Of a stretch of 64,000 bases of DNA, positions 46,985 to 58,509 are shown in pieces. Under the pieces are notes generated by a model that worked only from the letters and a program-made list of their open reading frames with translations, was not told the origin of the DNA and made no database searches. A program made the translations under genes and the position numbers. This DNA is from Acholoe squamosa (lineage: Eukaryota > Annelida > Polychaeta > Phyllodocida > Polynoidae). Numbering within the stretch: position 1 is the first letter of the stretch; each line of letters starts with the position of its first letter. The DNA is taken from contig OX439040.1 in NCBI GenBank assembly GCA_949317995.1, positions 60,298,089 through 60,362,088 on the forward strand, written 5' to 3'.

Positions 46985-47850
46985 GAAATGCATTGAGAGA
47001 GGTATGTGATTCTCCGGAAGGTTAGATAGAGATAGATACAGAGGAAAATATACTCTTGAATGATAAAGTATCTGGATATTTCTACCAGTTTGCCATGTAG
47101 AAGCAGGCTCTTCATTATCAGATGATTTGAATATAGTTTTTGATCTGGTTAGATATGTAAAGGCACTTTGCCACACTGAAACAAAAATTCTTTCTCACTT
47201 GAGACTCAGGCAATGTTGCCAAAATAAATATGTTTTGAGATTCAGCCTGATCCTGGGATGATACTCTGGCAGATCCTGAGGTTGATCCTCAGGTGATACT
47301 CGATACTAGATCCAGACTCAAGTGAGTAAGAATTTTTTCAGTGCACTGTTTGATCTTTGGGGGATGGGCTGCCTAGTGCAAGTCTACAGGAGAGCACTGT
47401 TGACCAGGGACTGATTGCTCATCTAGATAGACAAGGCCCATGTCAGTCTTCTCTTCTCTTACATTCATAACCCACCCTTGCAATATGTGAAGCCTGCATC
47501 CATTGCTTAAATGGGATCTTATAACTCAAATTTCAATAGGGATGTCCCTTGAAAAACGTAGAAGGTAAATATAAACCTTTGAGCTAGTAGAAAAAGTCCA
47601 AAATTCATCGCAATTTATATACCCTTTAGCAGGAATGAGAAAACTCTACTATTGGTAGGAAAACCTCAGGAGCTGGAGCATTGATATCCCTGTCACTGAT
47701 GATATAGAGGTTATCACTAAGGGTTTACACATAGTATGTCAATGTCTGGTAAGCCTGGCTTAGCACCAGCAGCTAAAGTCGACATGTCTATGCATGGTCT
47801 ATGTACCAAGCACTGGCTGGGTAGGAACAGAAGAGAAATTCCCTTTAAGG
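46985..47850 (+). repeat. Duplicated block E2
   Basis: Partner of E1 with the 44122 and 44979 sites unfilled and the 47174-47343 insertion present. Non-coding. Confidence 0.8.
47174..47343. mobile_element. CACTGAAA MITE, 170 bp
   Basis: TIRs of about 30 bp: CACTGAAACAAAAATTCTTT and on to CTCACTTGAGACT, and the inverse of CACTGAAAAAATTCTTACTC and on to ACTTGAGTCT. CA flanks both sides (47172-47173, 47344-47345). E1 has the empty site TTTGCCACTCTTGACC at about 43727-43742. The right end equals that of 9784-10763. Confidence 0.9.
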
Positions 47851-47958
47851 CAAGCCATTTCTCTGTCCTTCAATAGTGCCTTTCCAAATGAAGGTGGAAA
47901 TTCTTTCCATCAATGAATTTTCTTCCATTTTCCGTTGCCCACAGGAATGCCTCAACTA

Positions 47959-48180
47959 CCCAGCAAATTGTCGTGAGTCCTTGTTAACCTGTGTGAAGTG
48001 GCTCACACATTTCACTAGATGGAACATGACGTCGTTATAGCACAAGATCACCAGGAATAGCAATTGCTATGCCATGTGAATCTAACACACAGTGGCGAAA
48101 GATGATGGAATGAGTTATCACTCAAAAAGGAGTCACCATTAATGACCAATCATGGCGACAGATGACGACAATTTGCTGGG
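47959..48180. mobile_element. Short CCCAGC element, copy 3 (222 bp, inverted)
   Basis: It has the same length and ends as 40576-40797, in reverse orientation, flanked by TA on both sides (47957-47958, 48181-48182). The two short copies are much closer to each other than to the long copy. Confidence 0.92.
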
Positions 48181-48182
48181 TA

Positions 48183-51100
48183 GGGTGGCTTCAAAGTTGT
48201 CAGCCTGGAGCACATGGACTGTCACTGAGGCAGTGGAAGTAGCCATGAAAGCAGCAAGATGTAGATGGTGTTAAGTTAAAAAAAAAAGATTCTGACTGTG
48301 AGAGAGTTATGTTTAATAGAGGACCAGACGAGAGGCTTGTTGGGGGTAGGGTTAAGGCTTGGATGCTAAAGCAGCTAATGACTGTTATTGCAGTCTGACA
48401 TTGGGAGTTGTAGTTAAAATATTTCATTCATTCTGTTGCTCTTAATCAATTGGTCATGATGGCCTGCATTAGCAGTTTCATGCAAATGAATAAAGAGCCG
48501 GTGAAATAAGGAAAATGACTGTGATAGATCTCTTGGTGTCATAAAGCTAATAAGCATAGAGATAGAGCATGGAGCCAGTCTCCCAACGATCCTCTTTGGA
48601 AGCTTTTATGGAGTGTTTGGGTGATTAGCATGACTGCAGAATAAATGGGTGGGCTGGGATAGGCTACATTAAATGACTGATAGGACCTGGAATGGGGGTG
48701 TCAGAGGTACCTCTCCATGTACGTGTCATTGGTTAATGCCTTGCCTTTAGAAGGAAGGACGCAATTTGTTTTTTTCTGGGCCTGGTAACATTGGGAACCA
48801 TTGAATATATTTCACCTTGCATCATAGACCAAAATTCATGGAAAAGATAGTGAATGTAGAACTACCTGAACCAATAGCGACAAAACAGCCACATGGCCTA
48901 TCTTTTTAGCTGTCTGTTAGGTGCTAAGAGGGCCTAAACAGAAGTTAACTGACAGGCCATAGGTGCTGAAGATTAACGGATCAGTGACATGATCAAAACA
49001 AAAAGACGCCCAATGACAGCTATCAGTCACTGACGGACAGCATAGGGGCAGTATCACTAGGGTTGTTGTTTTTTTCTAGTTCTATTAGAGCTTGGAGTAT
49101 GTTATCTTTGTTCACCTCTTTCTCCAGATATATCAAAATTTAATGTCATTATCACAGCACACAGGGGGACGGCGGCTGACACGATCACCTGCATGATACC
49201 ATGACCTTATATCCTTATATATCATGGAGACATGTGTGATCATGTGACCTATCCATTAAACTTACCTTCCAACAGCATATCTGTTAAGGATTAACAGATC
49301 TGTTAGGTGGCCCTGCCAACACCTAACAGATCTGTTAGTCATTAGTTGTTGCCTGTTAACGGATGCATGCCCCCTACCAGTGGCCAATAGTTAAGAAGTC
49401 TTTAAGTATCAAATTAAGCTCAAATCCACTGGAATGAGGAGCAGAAGGAAAGAACAAGAGAGAAAATTGGATGAAGGTGAAAGATCAAGATATATAGAGA
49501 GTAGTATGATGGAGTAATAAGAAAATAACCTAGCTGATATTACCGGTACCTTTTAATCTATAATGTTGAACATCACAGAGGATAGTTTACAATTTGTCCT
49601 GAAATCTGTTACAGTTTGAATCATAGCAAGCATCTGTGTGACAATGTTTAGGAATCAAAGAGGATGTTGATACGCCGATGCTGAAAATCATTTGTACTTT
49701 CATATATAGGTTACATATTCTTCTGCATCTAACATAGGCCCTATGAGTAACTTTTAACACGAGACAAATTCTATAAATCTACAATGAGGAAATATCAATG
49801 AGAGTGTTATCTATCACTGTTAATGCAAAACCAGCCAGACAATGTTTCTATCAATTTGATATTAATGCAACTCAGGAGATAATGTCAACAAGTTGTTCTT
49901 TTATTTATACAGGGTAAATAGAGGGCGATTCCTTTTTTATATGAAACCTGTGGCACATGTTGAGCCAACATTTCATGTATGCACCTTATAATCAGAAAGT
50001 TCTCGTGTTAGACTTAAATTCTCATGTTAAATCCAGTCCCGAGATATGAATGGAAGTCCCGGAATGGCAAGTGTTAACCTGGCATTGCCATTATGGCCGT
50101 CAAAGTAACCTTTTAATTACAGACCTGGGGCACGTTTTGCTTTGGCGTTAATGTTAAGAGCACGATTAAGTCTATTAGGTAAGAGACGTCTATTAGGTAA
50201 GAGACGTCTTCAAATTAAACAGACTATTATGGTTATAATAGTTCATAATTCGGTCTTTTACATGGAAAAGGCAACCAATAGTTCATTGTACTTCTATTCA
50301 GCTCTTCAGGTGTCCTGTAATCATCCTAAATTCTATGAGCGGAAACTTTCTCCACAACCTTCCCACCATATTCATAACATTTATGTTGACCAGGAAGTCA
50401 TTTCTTAATTAAGACACTACATACGCTCACAACACTGCTACTGCAAATTCTGGTAGGAAAATGGGTCAAATGATTGTATTTTAAGAGAATCAGAAATTAG
50501 AAAAGGAAATAGGGTTCACTATACCCATTCCCACTACGCATTGGCCAATGACCTCAAGATCAGCGGCAGTTCACAATGGGTTGCGGTGATTTGTAAGGTT
50601 GTTATTGGGAGTAGTGGGATTATTGCTCTCATTTATATCAGGCAGACCCATTGCCCTGATGCTCCAATATGTTCCGGCGAACGGAATTGCCAGTGGTAGT
50701 GGTAATAAAGGTTAGATCTGCACTGATGAAAGAAGATTGGTTATAACTTTCCGAGATATAAAATATTTAATTCCTGCACAGGGATCGTGAGGGAATTTTT
50801 TTTTTTTTTTTTTTTTTTTATAAAAATACAGTGTCAGTGTTGGGTAAGTTGTAAGGTTGTTATTGGGTAAGTTATTTGGTTCAAATTTACGTACACATGA
50901 TTTCAACAAGCTAACCCTGGTGGGATTCTAGAATTATTGCCAGGCTTGGGTCTATAGAGGTATGACTACAGGTCATACGACTACTGCTCTGTGCGACTGG
51001 AATGTAATTTGTAAAGCATGTTGTACTGGGTGCTTCTTATATGTAGCTCAAGCCATAGCAGTTCATGAGAAATGAGCAGTTATTGAAAAAGAAGTAGACA

Positions 51101-51960
51101 AAGCTAGTGGTTCTGTTTACTATGTGCGCCTTGTTTTATACCAATACTTTTCATCCTATAATGAGATCCCTTTACTCATTCTTTTTACACTCGTCTATGT
51201 GTGCCCATGTCTTCATATCTAGTCAATCAAATCTACATACTTAGCGCACAGGGTTCCCTTCTTATCTCTTTGTAGCCACTCAGTCGCTTATCATAAGAAG
51301 ATACTGACACTTACTAATATGCTGAGGCCGAACACTGTAATACCCTCGGTAGTGTCCATTATATGCGGTATTCACTCTGGGGAAATGAGATCTCCTTTAT
51401 CTTCATATGGACCAAGGATCTAAGAATTAGATATGAGGATCGAAGCTTGGGCAGGTATGAGCAGGCAGAGGCAGAGGACAATCTTGTCATGATTAGATGT
51501 ATGAGGACGATGAGCACTGATCCCTAGATCATTCAGACATTGGAGTGGACTTTTTATAGCTTAAGGACAGCGGTGCAGTGGGACTCATTTTCCCATGTTA
51601 TTTGGATGCCTCATCTAGGGGTTTCATATGATTAGGGACTTTATTCATTATAATTCCTCAAATCCCTCTCTGTTTTCATCTCGGGCTGTAGGTTCCCTAC
51701 ATGGGATTACCTCCCTGGATGTCCTCGTAATCTGGGTAGGGGCCTATAATTTCTCTGAACTGAAGTTATTTCAAGCATGAAGTAATCTATGATACCCACC
51801 AAAATTATAGTGTATGGCGAAATATAACGTTACTTACAACTATATCCTTATTTCTCATTTCACTCAATCCTTAATTTGGCTGCAGAGCTCTTAGTGATGC
51901 AACATCTTGTCATTGTGCCAGTAATACTAGAGCAGACACCTGTATACTTCTTGCTGCAGA
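48183..51960. other. Repeat-poor, possibly conserved non-coding region
   Basis: This is the longest stretch without recognisable transposons. It has no convincing ORF (50142-50408 is short and motif-free). Some parts look like composite regulatory sequence: 48460-48500 contains GCATTAGCAGTTTCATGC then AAATGAATAAAG, including an ATGCAAAT octamer, and 50100-50150 contains TTTTAATTACAGACC. Small repeats: a 19-bp direct duplication at about 50168-50206 and a 23-base T run at about 50797-50819. Regulatory function is conjecture. Confidence 0.35.
49292..49337. repeat. Nested palindrome AACAGATCTGTT
   Basis: TAACAGATCTGTTAGGTG and CACCTAACAGATCTGTTA form 18-bp arms round a 10-bp loop. Each arm is itself built on the palindrome TAACAGATCTGTTA, so alternative cruciforms are possible. 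Similar half words occur nearby (49280, 49365). Confidence 0.8.
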
Positions 51961-51970
51961 GTAGACTAAG

Positions 51971-52091
51971 CTAATAGATCATGGATATCGGTGCCCTAGG
52001 GCTATACATTCTGTATATACCCAAACCGCGCAGCGGCGAGGGTATATACAGAATGTACAGCCCGTGGGCACCGATATCCATGACCTATTAG
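51971..52091. mobile_element. Palindromic CTAATAG MITE, 121 bp
   Basis: The arms are CTAATAGATCATGGATATCG followed by GTGCCC and GGGCTATACATTCTGTATAT, with near-perfect inverses on the right, around a GC-rich loop AAACCGCGCAGCGGCGA. It is 37 bp from the tRNA-like gene. Confidence 0.85.
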
Positions 52092-52128
52092 GTCTATACC
52101 ACTGTAGTGGTCAGTGAAAACGTCTTCT

Positions 52129-52198
52129 GGAGACACCGGGATTCGAACCCGGGTCTCTCGCTTCCAAGTCGAGTGCTCTACCGCTGAGCTACATCCCC
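52129..52198 (-). tRNA. tRNA-like gene: Ala-type acceptor with UGG (Pro) anticodon
   Basis: The - strand folds as a complete 70-nt cloverleaf: acceptor GGGGATG/TGTCTCC, D arm GCTCAGCGGTAGAGC, anticodon arm CTCGACTTGGAAGCGAG, a 4-nt variable loop, and T arm CCGGGTTCGAATCCCGG. Internal A box (TAGCTCAGCGG) and B box (GGTTCGAATCC) are intact, and TTTT follows about 9 bases after the discriminator. The anticodon is TGG (proline). The acceptor has G3-U70 and discriminator A73, the known identity elements for alanyl-tRNA synthetase. Weak points are an A-G mismatch at 31-39, three G-U pairs in the acceptor, and a short variable loop. It may instead be a tRNA pseudogene or SINE head, or derive from a Cys tRNA body. 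Confidence 0.7.
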
Positions 52199-52324
52199 TG
52201 GCCTGACATACCCTGTCACCAACACGGCCCCACTGATATTTCCACCTTCCAACTACCCTGAATCAGTATGGTATACATAGGGGGAGTGACACAACCAAGT
52301 GAACAGTCCCTCTGAAGGCTCTGC

Positions 52325-52576
52325 GCACCCGACGGGGGAACGAACCCCTACACTCCTCCCAACCAGCTTCAACCGTATCCCGCCAGAACCGGTCCTCCAG
52401 TCCAGTCTGAACGGTACCAGTACTGAGTCACACACAGCCCATCTGTTTCCAAGTCCCTGAGCACTAGCAAGTTGAAGCGCTTGTCTATACCATACCACCG
52501 AGCTCTCTAAAGGTCCCCCATGCGAGGCAGGACCACTCGGTGTCTGCACACCCGACGGGGGAACGAACCCCTACAC
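52325..52576 (-). repeat. Pair of T-arm-like repeats
   Basis: A phrase of about 30 bp, on the - strand GTGTAGGGGTTCGTTCCCCC then GTCGGGTG, occurs at 52325-52353 and 52546-52575. GGGGTTCGTTCCCC resembles a tRNA T arm/B box, suggesting tRNA-derived repeat ends. No full cloverleaf is found around either. The ORFs 52253-52718 cross both copies (the residues GVRSPVGCA appear twice) and are repeat products. Confidence 0.55.
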
Positions 52577-52783
52577 CACCATTAACTCCATTTCGTATTA
52601 ATTTCGTACCTGATATCCACAGAATATAGCCAGGAGAAGAAATTTTGTAATTGCAAGCGATACGGCCTGGGTCGCTCTGTGCGAAGCCATTGTTTTTGTT
52701 TCTTCCTTTCTGTTTCATATTAAAACATAGACATTCTACATGATCCCTCGGTGCTTGATATGTCTGATATATTCAAAATAAAG

Positions 52784-52966
52784 AAGAATCCATTGATTTT
52801 TCCATTGTAAGCGAGTCGCGATTCGGCCATTCTCTGCATCTTCTTCAACTGCGGCATGTTGACCTACATCCACATCCGGGCCACTGACACACTTTCGTCG
52901 GACATGGAGGCGGGTGGGAATGGCTGCACCGCGACTCGCATACAATAGAAAAATCATTGGATTCTT
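52784..52966. mobile_element. Inverted-repeat element with 48-bp arms
   Basis: AAGAATCCATTGATTTTTCC then ATTGTAAGCGAGTCGCG on the left is mirrored by CGCGACTCGCATACAATAGA then AAAATCATTGGATTCTT on the right. The arms are only moderately diverged. The loop of about 85 bp is GC-richer than its surroundings. The - strand ORF 52736-53068 spans the whole hairpin and is therefore suspect. Confidence 0.75.
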
Positions 52967-53067
52967 ATTTAAATTGAAGAAAATGGAGAAAAGTAGCACG
53001 CATTCTTCATCTATGGATCGAATACTTCTTGGGGTTTTGATATTATAACATGACAAGGTTGTAATCA

Positions 53068-53823
53068 AGACGAAAAACTGAGTGCAAACATAGGACTAGG
53101 ACTTGACCCCGAAAAAGTATATACCAAAAATTTCAAAAGTGCACATGGGTGGTATATATCCATATAATGCATGGCTGATATACACATATCAGCACAGGAA
53201 GTGCCAGAATCGTGGTATAAACGCGTTTATTTCTTGCTGCACTTCTTGCTGCAGAGTAGACACGCGTAAATTTCTTGCTGCAGAGCGACCAATCTAATTT
53301 CCTGGCCCTTAGCAAAACAATTTCTAGTGCTAGCTTACTAGGCTGTATTACGTACCATGTACGGCTACTCTACATCCTTGCCCGTATCCTCTAGCTGATG
53401 TTGTGATCAAGCTGCTGATATTCAGCTGTACTTGTAACTTTCAACTGCCTCTATCATCACAACCCACACTATAGGATATTTGTACCATTTTGATTAATCC
53501 AGGTTCTCTCTGTTCAGCCTTCAAGATTACATATCAGTTTCTCTTGGGAACTTGCTCCCTTTTAGCAACAGTCTCCATCGGCCATACCTCTGGCCTTATG
53601 CTGCCAGCAACGCCTGTCAGGCACCATTTCCGGTTTACTGCACAGGAAATACAAAGTGCGCATGCTAAATGAAGATAGAGGCTGGTTCCGTTGCTGCAGT
53701 GCTTCGCTGCTATTCTTGAGGCTGTTGCGAAAAGATTGAGGTGTTGCTTTCCAGGGTAGGTACCTCACTTCCCACGTCCCTCTTCTACTTAACCACTCAA
53801 TATAACTTCCAACACTGTAGTCC
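53068..53823. other. Non-coding interval
   Basis: TTCTTGCTGCAGAG and close variants recur at 53231, 53246 and 53270, and also at 51950, showing a shared short repeat on both sides of the tRNA region. No gene recognised. Confidence 0.4.
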
Positions 53824-56481
53824 AGGAGGCTGTTGCTCCTATAGTAAAAGGAAGAGCTGGCTAAAAATGCCCTCATTTCCAGTCCTTTCTTTTCATGTAG
53901 CTATAACTTGTCCCTTTTGTTGCTCACAAGTGGTCATTCAAGCAAGAAGCTTATACTATAGGAGAGGTCACTGAGAGCATAGTCTATGGGTAGAGTGTGA
54001 CAGGCCACCCCCCTCTACCCCCCCATGAAACTAGGTGCCCCTGGGTTTTCATTGTTGATTTCTGTAGAGGATTAGGTGGTTTATGGAGCTGTGGTATTCC
54101 TTTATCAGGGTGATACTAAAGGGGAAGAAGAAACCACCTGGACCAGAAAATCCTGATGAATCCAAATTTTTTATCATGATTCTCAGAAATTGACTAAAAG
54201 TACCCGAAAATGAGGTTTGATGAAGAAAATATTTTAAAGATGTACAAAAATAATATTCAAAATAATGAGAAGTCTTTATAGACAAACGTAAACCAGAGTT
54301 AGTACCTCAATGCACATTTCCAAATGTCTGCCTATCTCCCAATTTGACAAGTATTCTAACTGTGTATTACTCTGCCTATCTCACATACTGCCTATCCCTT
54401 AGTCTACCTATCACTCATATTGCCTATCTCTTAAATCTAAAGCATCTTGAAGTAAGGCTAATTCCCAAAAGACCTAGATACTAAAGCTTACTCCTTACTT
54501 TAGCTAATCTTCTCTGGTCCAAGTTTCCCATAGTATACCTATCCTCAGTCTTCCTATCATTCATTTTACCTATCCCTCATGTGACTATCCCTAAGACCAC
54601 CATGTTTAAACTGTATTGTTCATCTGTTTATTTAGGCCCTAATGGTTAACAGTTACATTGCTTATCATGTCTATCATTTTGATCCTACCTATCCTTAACA
54701 ATGCCTATCATAAAGCCTACCTATCCTTCATTATACCTATCCCCCAACTCTGCATATCCCTCATATTTGACTTGCCCATCTGTCGCTACCACCCATGTTT
54801 TCTTGTTTTACATTTGCTCATCTTACAAGGTACTCCCTGTGCCTATCCCTCAAACTAGATATTGCACATGCTACCTATCCCCCTTGCTACCAATCCTTTT
54901 GAATACCTATCCCTCATGCTGTCCATATGGTTTTCTTACCATGTCAGCTCAGTCAATCTAACTCGCTCTCTCTATACATATCTCAGCTTGTGTTCAATTT
55001 CTTCCACCTGTCTCCAGGTCTATGCCTTGTGAAATATACCTATCCCCCATTATGCCTATCCTCCATTCATATCATTATATAGGTAAACTGAAAGATATGC
55101 AGCATGAATGATAGGTAGATGTATGAATAAGGTGGACTGTAACCAGTATGTTAGGGTGACTAAGAAATGGTCATCATAATGAAGGTTGGTTGTGACATAG
55201 GTAGGTAAGAGAGGTGAGATGAGTAAGAGAGCTGTATAGAGTGCATGGGGGATAGGTAAGGATGGGTAGCAAGAGGGATAGGCAGTATGAGCAATTAGCA
55301 ATTTAAGGAATAGGCACAGAGTACCTTGTAAGATGAGCAAACGTAAAAAAAAAACAAAAAAAAACATGCATCATAGGGACAGATATGCAAGTCAAATATG
55401 AGGGATGTGCAGAGTTAGGGGATAGGCACAATGAGGGATAGGTAGGCTACATGATAGGCATTATCAGGGATAGGTAAAATTGAAATAGTAGACATGGTAA
55501 GGAATGTACCGTTGAACAATAAAGGCTTATATAGCAGACAAACAGCGCAGATTAAACATGATGGTCTGAGGGATAGTCACCATGAGGGATAGGTAAAATG
55601 AATGATAGGCAGATTGAGGATAGGTAGACTAAAGGAAAGAAGGAACAAATGAGATAAGGTAAGGTGAGGGGTAAGCATTATAAGTTAGGCCTTTTAAGAG
55701 ATAACCAGATTGAACTGTCAATGTTTCAGATTGAAGAGATAGGCAGGATGAGTGATAGGTACACAATTGATATGCTGTATGTGGGATAGGCAGAGTAATG
55801 CACAAGCCCAGAACTTGCCTGACTGAGAGATAGGCAGACATTTGGGTATGTGGATTGAGGTATTAACTCTGATTTATGTATTCTATATTTAAAGATTTAC
55901 AATCATTTTCAATATCATTTTTGTACATTTTTAAAAGTATTTCCCTCACCAAACATCATTTTCGGGTACTTTTGGTCAAATTTTGATAAGAAAGACCAAC
56001 ATTTTTGGATTCAGCAGGATTTTTTGGCTTAGATGGTCTCTTCATTTCATTTGGTATCCCTTTCAGGAAGATACATGATAGCTCCATAAACCCCCTTATC
56101 CTATATAGGGCCCAATACTGAACACACAAGGTCACCTAGTTTCATGGGGGGGTAAAGGGGGGTTGGCCTTCACTATAGGACTGTATGGACTGACCTATCC
56201 TATACTGTACAATCATTGATTCAAGTACGGTGCTCAAAAAGGGGGATTTGAGTAGGTGCCTAGTTGGGAGAAGTCAGTCAGTACTATAAACTATAAATAA
56301 ACTATAGAGCGTGTGACATGAGTAGGTACCTGGTAGTGCAGCTCTATCTATTTTAAACAAGGCAGTTGACTTTTCAGACTAATGTGGTGAGTGCAAGTAC
56401 TTAGGTGAAGCAGTGCACGACTTGTTTAGAAAAGAGGGCATATACTCACAGCTCTTTTTACAATAGGAGCAACAGCCTACA
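53824..56481. mobile_element. GTTGCTCCTAT MITE, copy 4, split by another element
   Basis: The left part 53824-53942 (AGGAGGCTGTTGCTCCTATA to GTGGTCATTCAAG) and right part 56219-56481 (ATTCAAGTACGGTGCT to GGAGCAACAGCCTACA) join to one complete MITE of about 380 bp when the 2,276-bp insert is removed. Intact copies read CATTCAAGTAYGGTGCT across the junction. Confidence 0.88.
53943..56218. mobile_element. 2.28-kb foldback element with CCTATCCCTCA arms
   Basis: ATTCAAG stands on both sides (53936-53942, 56219-56225), a 7-bp target duplication. The ends begin CAAGAAGCTTATACTATAGG and, inverted, CAATGATTGTACAGTATAGG; both arms continue through CCCCCCCATGAAACTAGGTG. Nearly the whole element is an inverted repeat about a centre near 55060. 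The left arm carries about 20 CCTATCCCTCA-like words and the right arm the complementary GATAGG words. Overlapping ORFs (54658-54961, 55056-55367) come from these words. No transposase. Confidence 0.88.
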
Positions 56482-57366
56482 GAAGTAGTCACTTTCCCAC
56501 AAATCAAACTGTGGTCACACCTGAGTGCTTCACAGACTGCCCACACCTACATACATGTGAAGTTTATGTGACAGAGTGTAGGAAGCAACTTCCAGTTGAG
56601 GGGTTGTTAGTAACCACTTCTCGACCACTTCTGTCGTGAAGTGCCATTTGGCAATGCAATAGGAAAGAGACTACCAAAGATGAGTGCCTTCCATTTTTGG
56701 AAGTACACCTCTGACAGAAGTGACTTCCAAGGGTTTAGCAACAGCCACCTGGCCATGACACCAAACTACCGACTCACCTTCCTACCTCTTACTCATCCCA
56801 TTCCCTGCACTACCCAAAGACTCTAACATAATGGACACGCAAGGTATGCTTTTAGTGCAAACTAGCTTAGTTCCCATAAGAATGTCTGGTTGTCATAAAT
56901 AGGCTTACATAGGAGCACAGTGTGACAATCTCACAAGTGATTGATGTTATCCCCTGATGTGATAGAATAGAGTCGTATCACATAGTGGTCATGGCTCAAC
57001 TCTAAATATCAGCAGGCAACACATTTTAAATCTTATGAGGATCACAGTGCCCAAAGCCCTCCATATTCCTATTGTGTAAGATGAACTATGCACTACTATG
57101 TACACTGACATACCCTTCTCCTAGCCCATTATTCCTAAATCAACAAAGTCTAATTTTGCAGCAAATGTTTTAGCACCCCTAAAGGATGCATTCCCTAAGT
57201 AAGACAGTATCTTATTAGCAGGATGCAGCAGGTATTTTAAATCACCAATAATTCAGCTTTACCTTAAACATCTCTATTATATATGGCGTTGATATCATAC
57301 AAAATACAATCATGCTTACTGGCCATGTCAATCAAGAACTTAGCAATTTGAGTACATTTCGAATAA
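56482..57366. other. Non-coding interval
   Basis: No repeat ends or gene recognised. 56605-56735 contains GACCACTTCTGTCGTGAAG and CTCTGACAGAAGTGACTTCC, a loose inverted pair. The ORF 56641-56826 has no domain. Confidence 0.35.
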
Positions 57367-57556
57367 AAAAACGGCCACATACCTTGAGGCGTCCACTCAA
57401 CATATATTTGCCCTGAAAAATAGACTTACTCCTACATCAACATTATGAAATCGGTGATAAGCATTGGATCTACCAGTTGGTAATGTTGATTCAGTAGCAA
57501 ACCTAATGTTTTGGCTATTTTCTGGGGTTGGACGTCTCAAGGTATGTGGCCGTCTT
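57367..57556. mobile_element. ACGGCCACATACCTTGAG MITE, 190 bp
   Basis: Left AAAACGGCCACATACCTTGA then GGCGTCCA, and right (inverse) AAAGACGGCCACATACCTTG then AGACGTCCA, form TIRs of about 30 bp with few mismatches. Single copy in the window; no clear target duplication. Confidence 0.82.
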
Positions 57557-58140
57557 TAGGTTAATCTACCCTAGGGTCATTATATTCACGGTGTTATATT
57601 GGTGACAGCCTGTAGCACGTGTTCTGGTGTACATGATTATTTAAAGTAGTCCTTAATTTTGCATTCATTTTGCTACTACAGCATTTGTTAAGAAAATATC
57701 AATTTTACTAATGGCTTGCTGACTTCTATTGAGAGACCTTGGGAAGTGTTTTCTAGGCAGCAGTGTCGGTTAAGAGCTGGATAGTAGCCAGGGGAGCGAC
57801 AGGCCAGTCAATTGAATGTTATGGAGCCTGCTCACCATGACCCCTACTCCATCATTCTCTCAGCATCTGCTGGGTTTCCACGGGACATGTTTGTCTGAAA
57901 GAACTGTCAACCCAAAAGGACAATACACCACCCTCCACTGAGATCCACTGAAAAGAGTAGTACAGCAAGCCGTACATGGAGCAGCTCTTTAGAGTAGCTC
58001 ACAGAGAGAGGCATGCAGGGTTTACAAATAACAGACACAAGCGGTCTAGTAGGGCAGTGCACAGAACAATATTATGCAGAATGCCCACACATCACAGGTT
58101 ACCTCACACTGCAGGTTGTGGACAACTACACAAGTAGGGC
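57557..58140. other. Non-coding interval
   Basis: Nothing recognised between the two MITEs. A + strand ORF beginning at 58013 runs into MITE copy 5 and is therefore not credible. Confidence 0.35.
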
Positions 58141-58509
58141 TGGAGGGTGTTGCTCCTATTGTAAAAAGAGCTGTGAGTATGTGCCCTCTTTTCTAAACAA
58201 GTGGTGCACTGCTTCACCAAAGTACTTGCACTCACCACATCAGTCTGAAAAGTCCCCTGCCTTGTTTAAAACAGAGAGAGCTGCACTATCAGGTACTTAC
58301 TCACGTCACACAGTCTATAGTATATTATACTGACTAGCTGACTTCTCCAAACTAGGTACCTTATTAAAATCCCTCTTTTTTAGCACCGTACTTGAATGAC
58401 CACTTGTGAGCAACAAAAGGGACAAGTTATAGCTACATGAAAAGAAAGGACTGGAAACGAAGGCATTTTTAGCCAGCTCTTCCTTTTACTATAGGAGCAA
58501 CACCCTCCA
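58141..58509. mobile_element. GTTGCTCCTAT MITE, copy 5 (369 bp)
   Basis: The ends TGGAGGGTGTTGCTCCTATT and GGAGCAACACCCTCCA are the best-matched TIRs of the family. Orientation is as in copy 3. Confidence 0.88.

Noticed and set aside
52736-53068. 110-codon - strand ORF
   Set aside because: It crosses an inverted-repeat element from arm to arm, so the protein would be encoded by a MITE.
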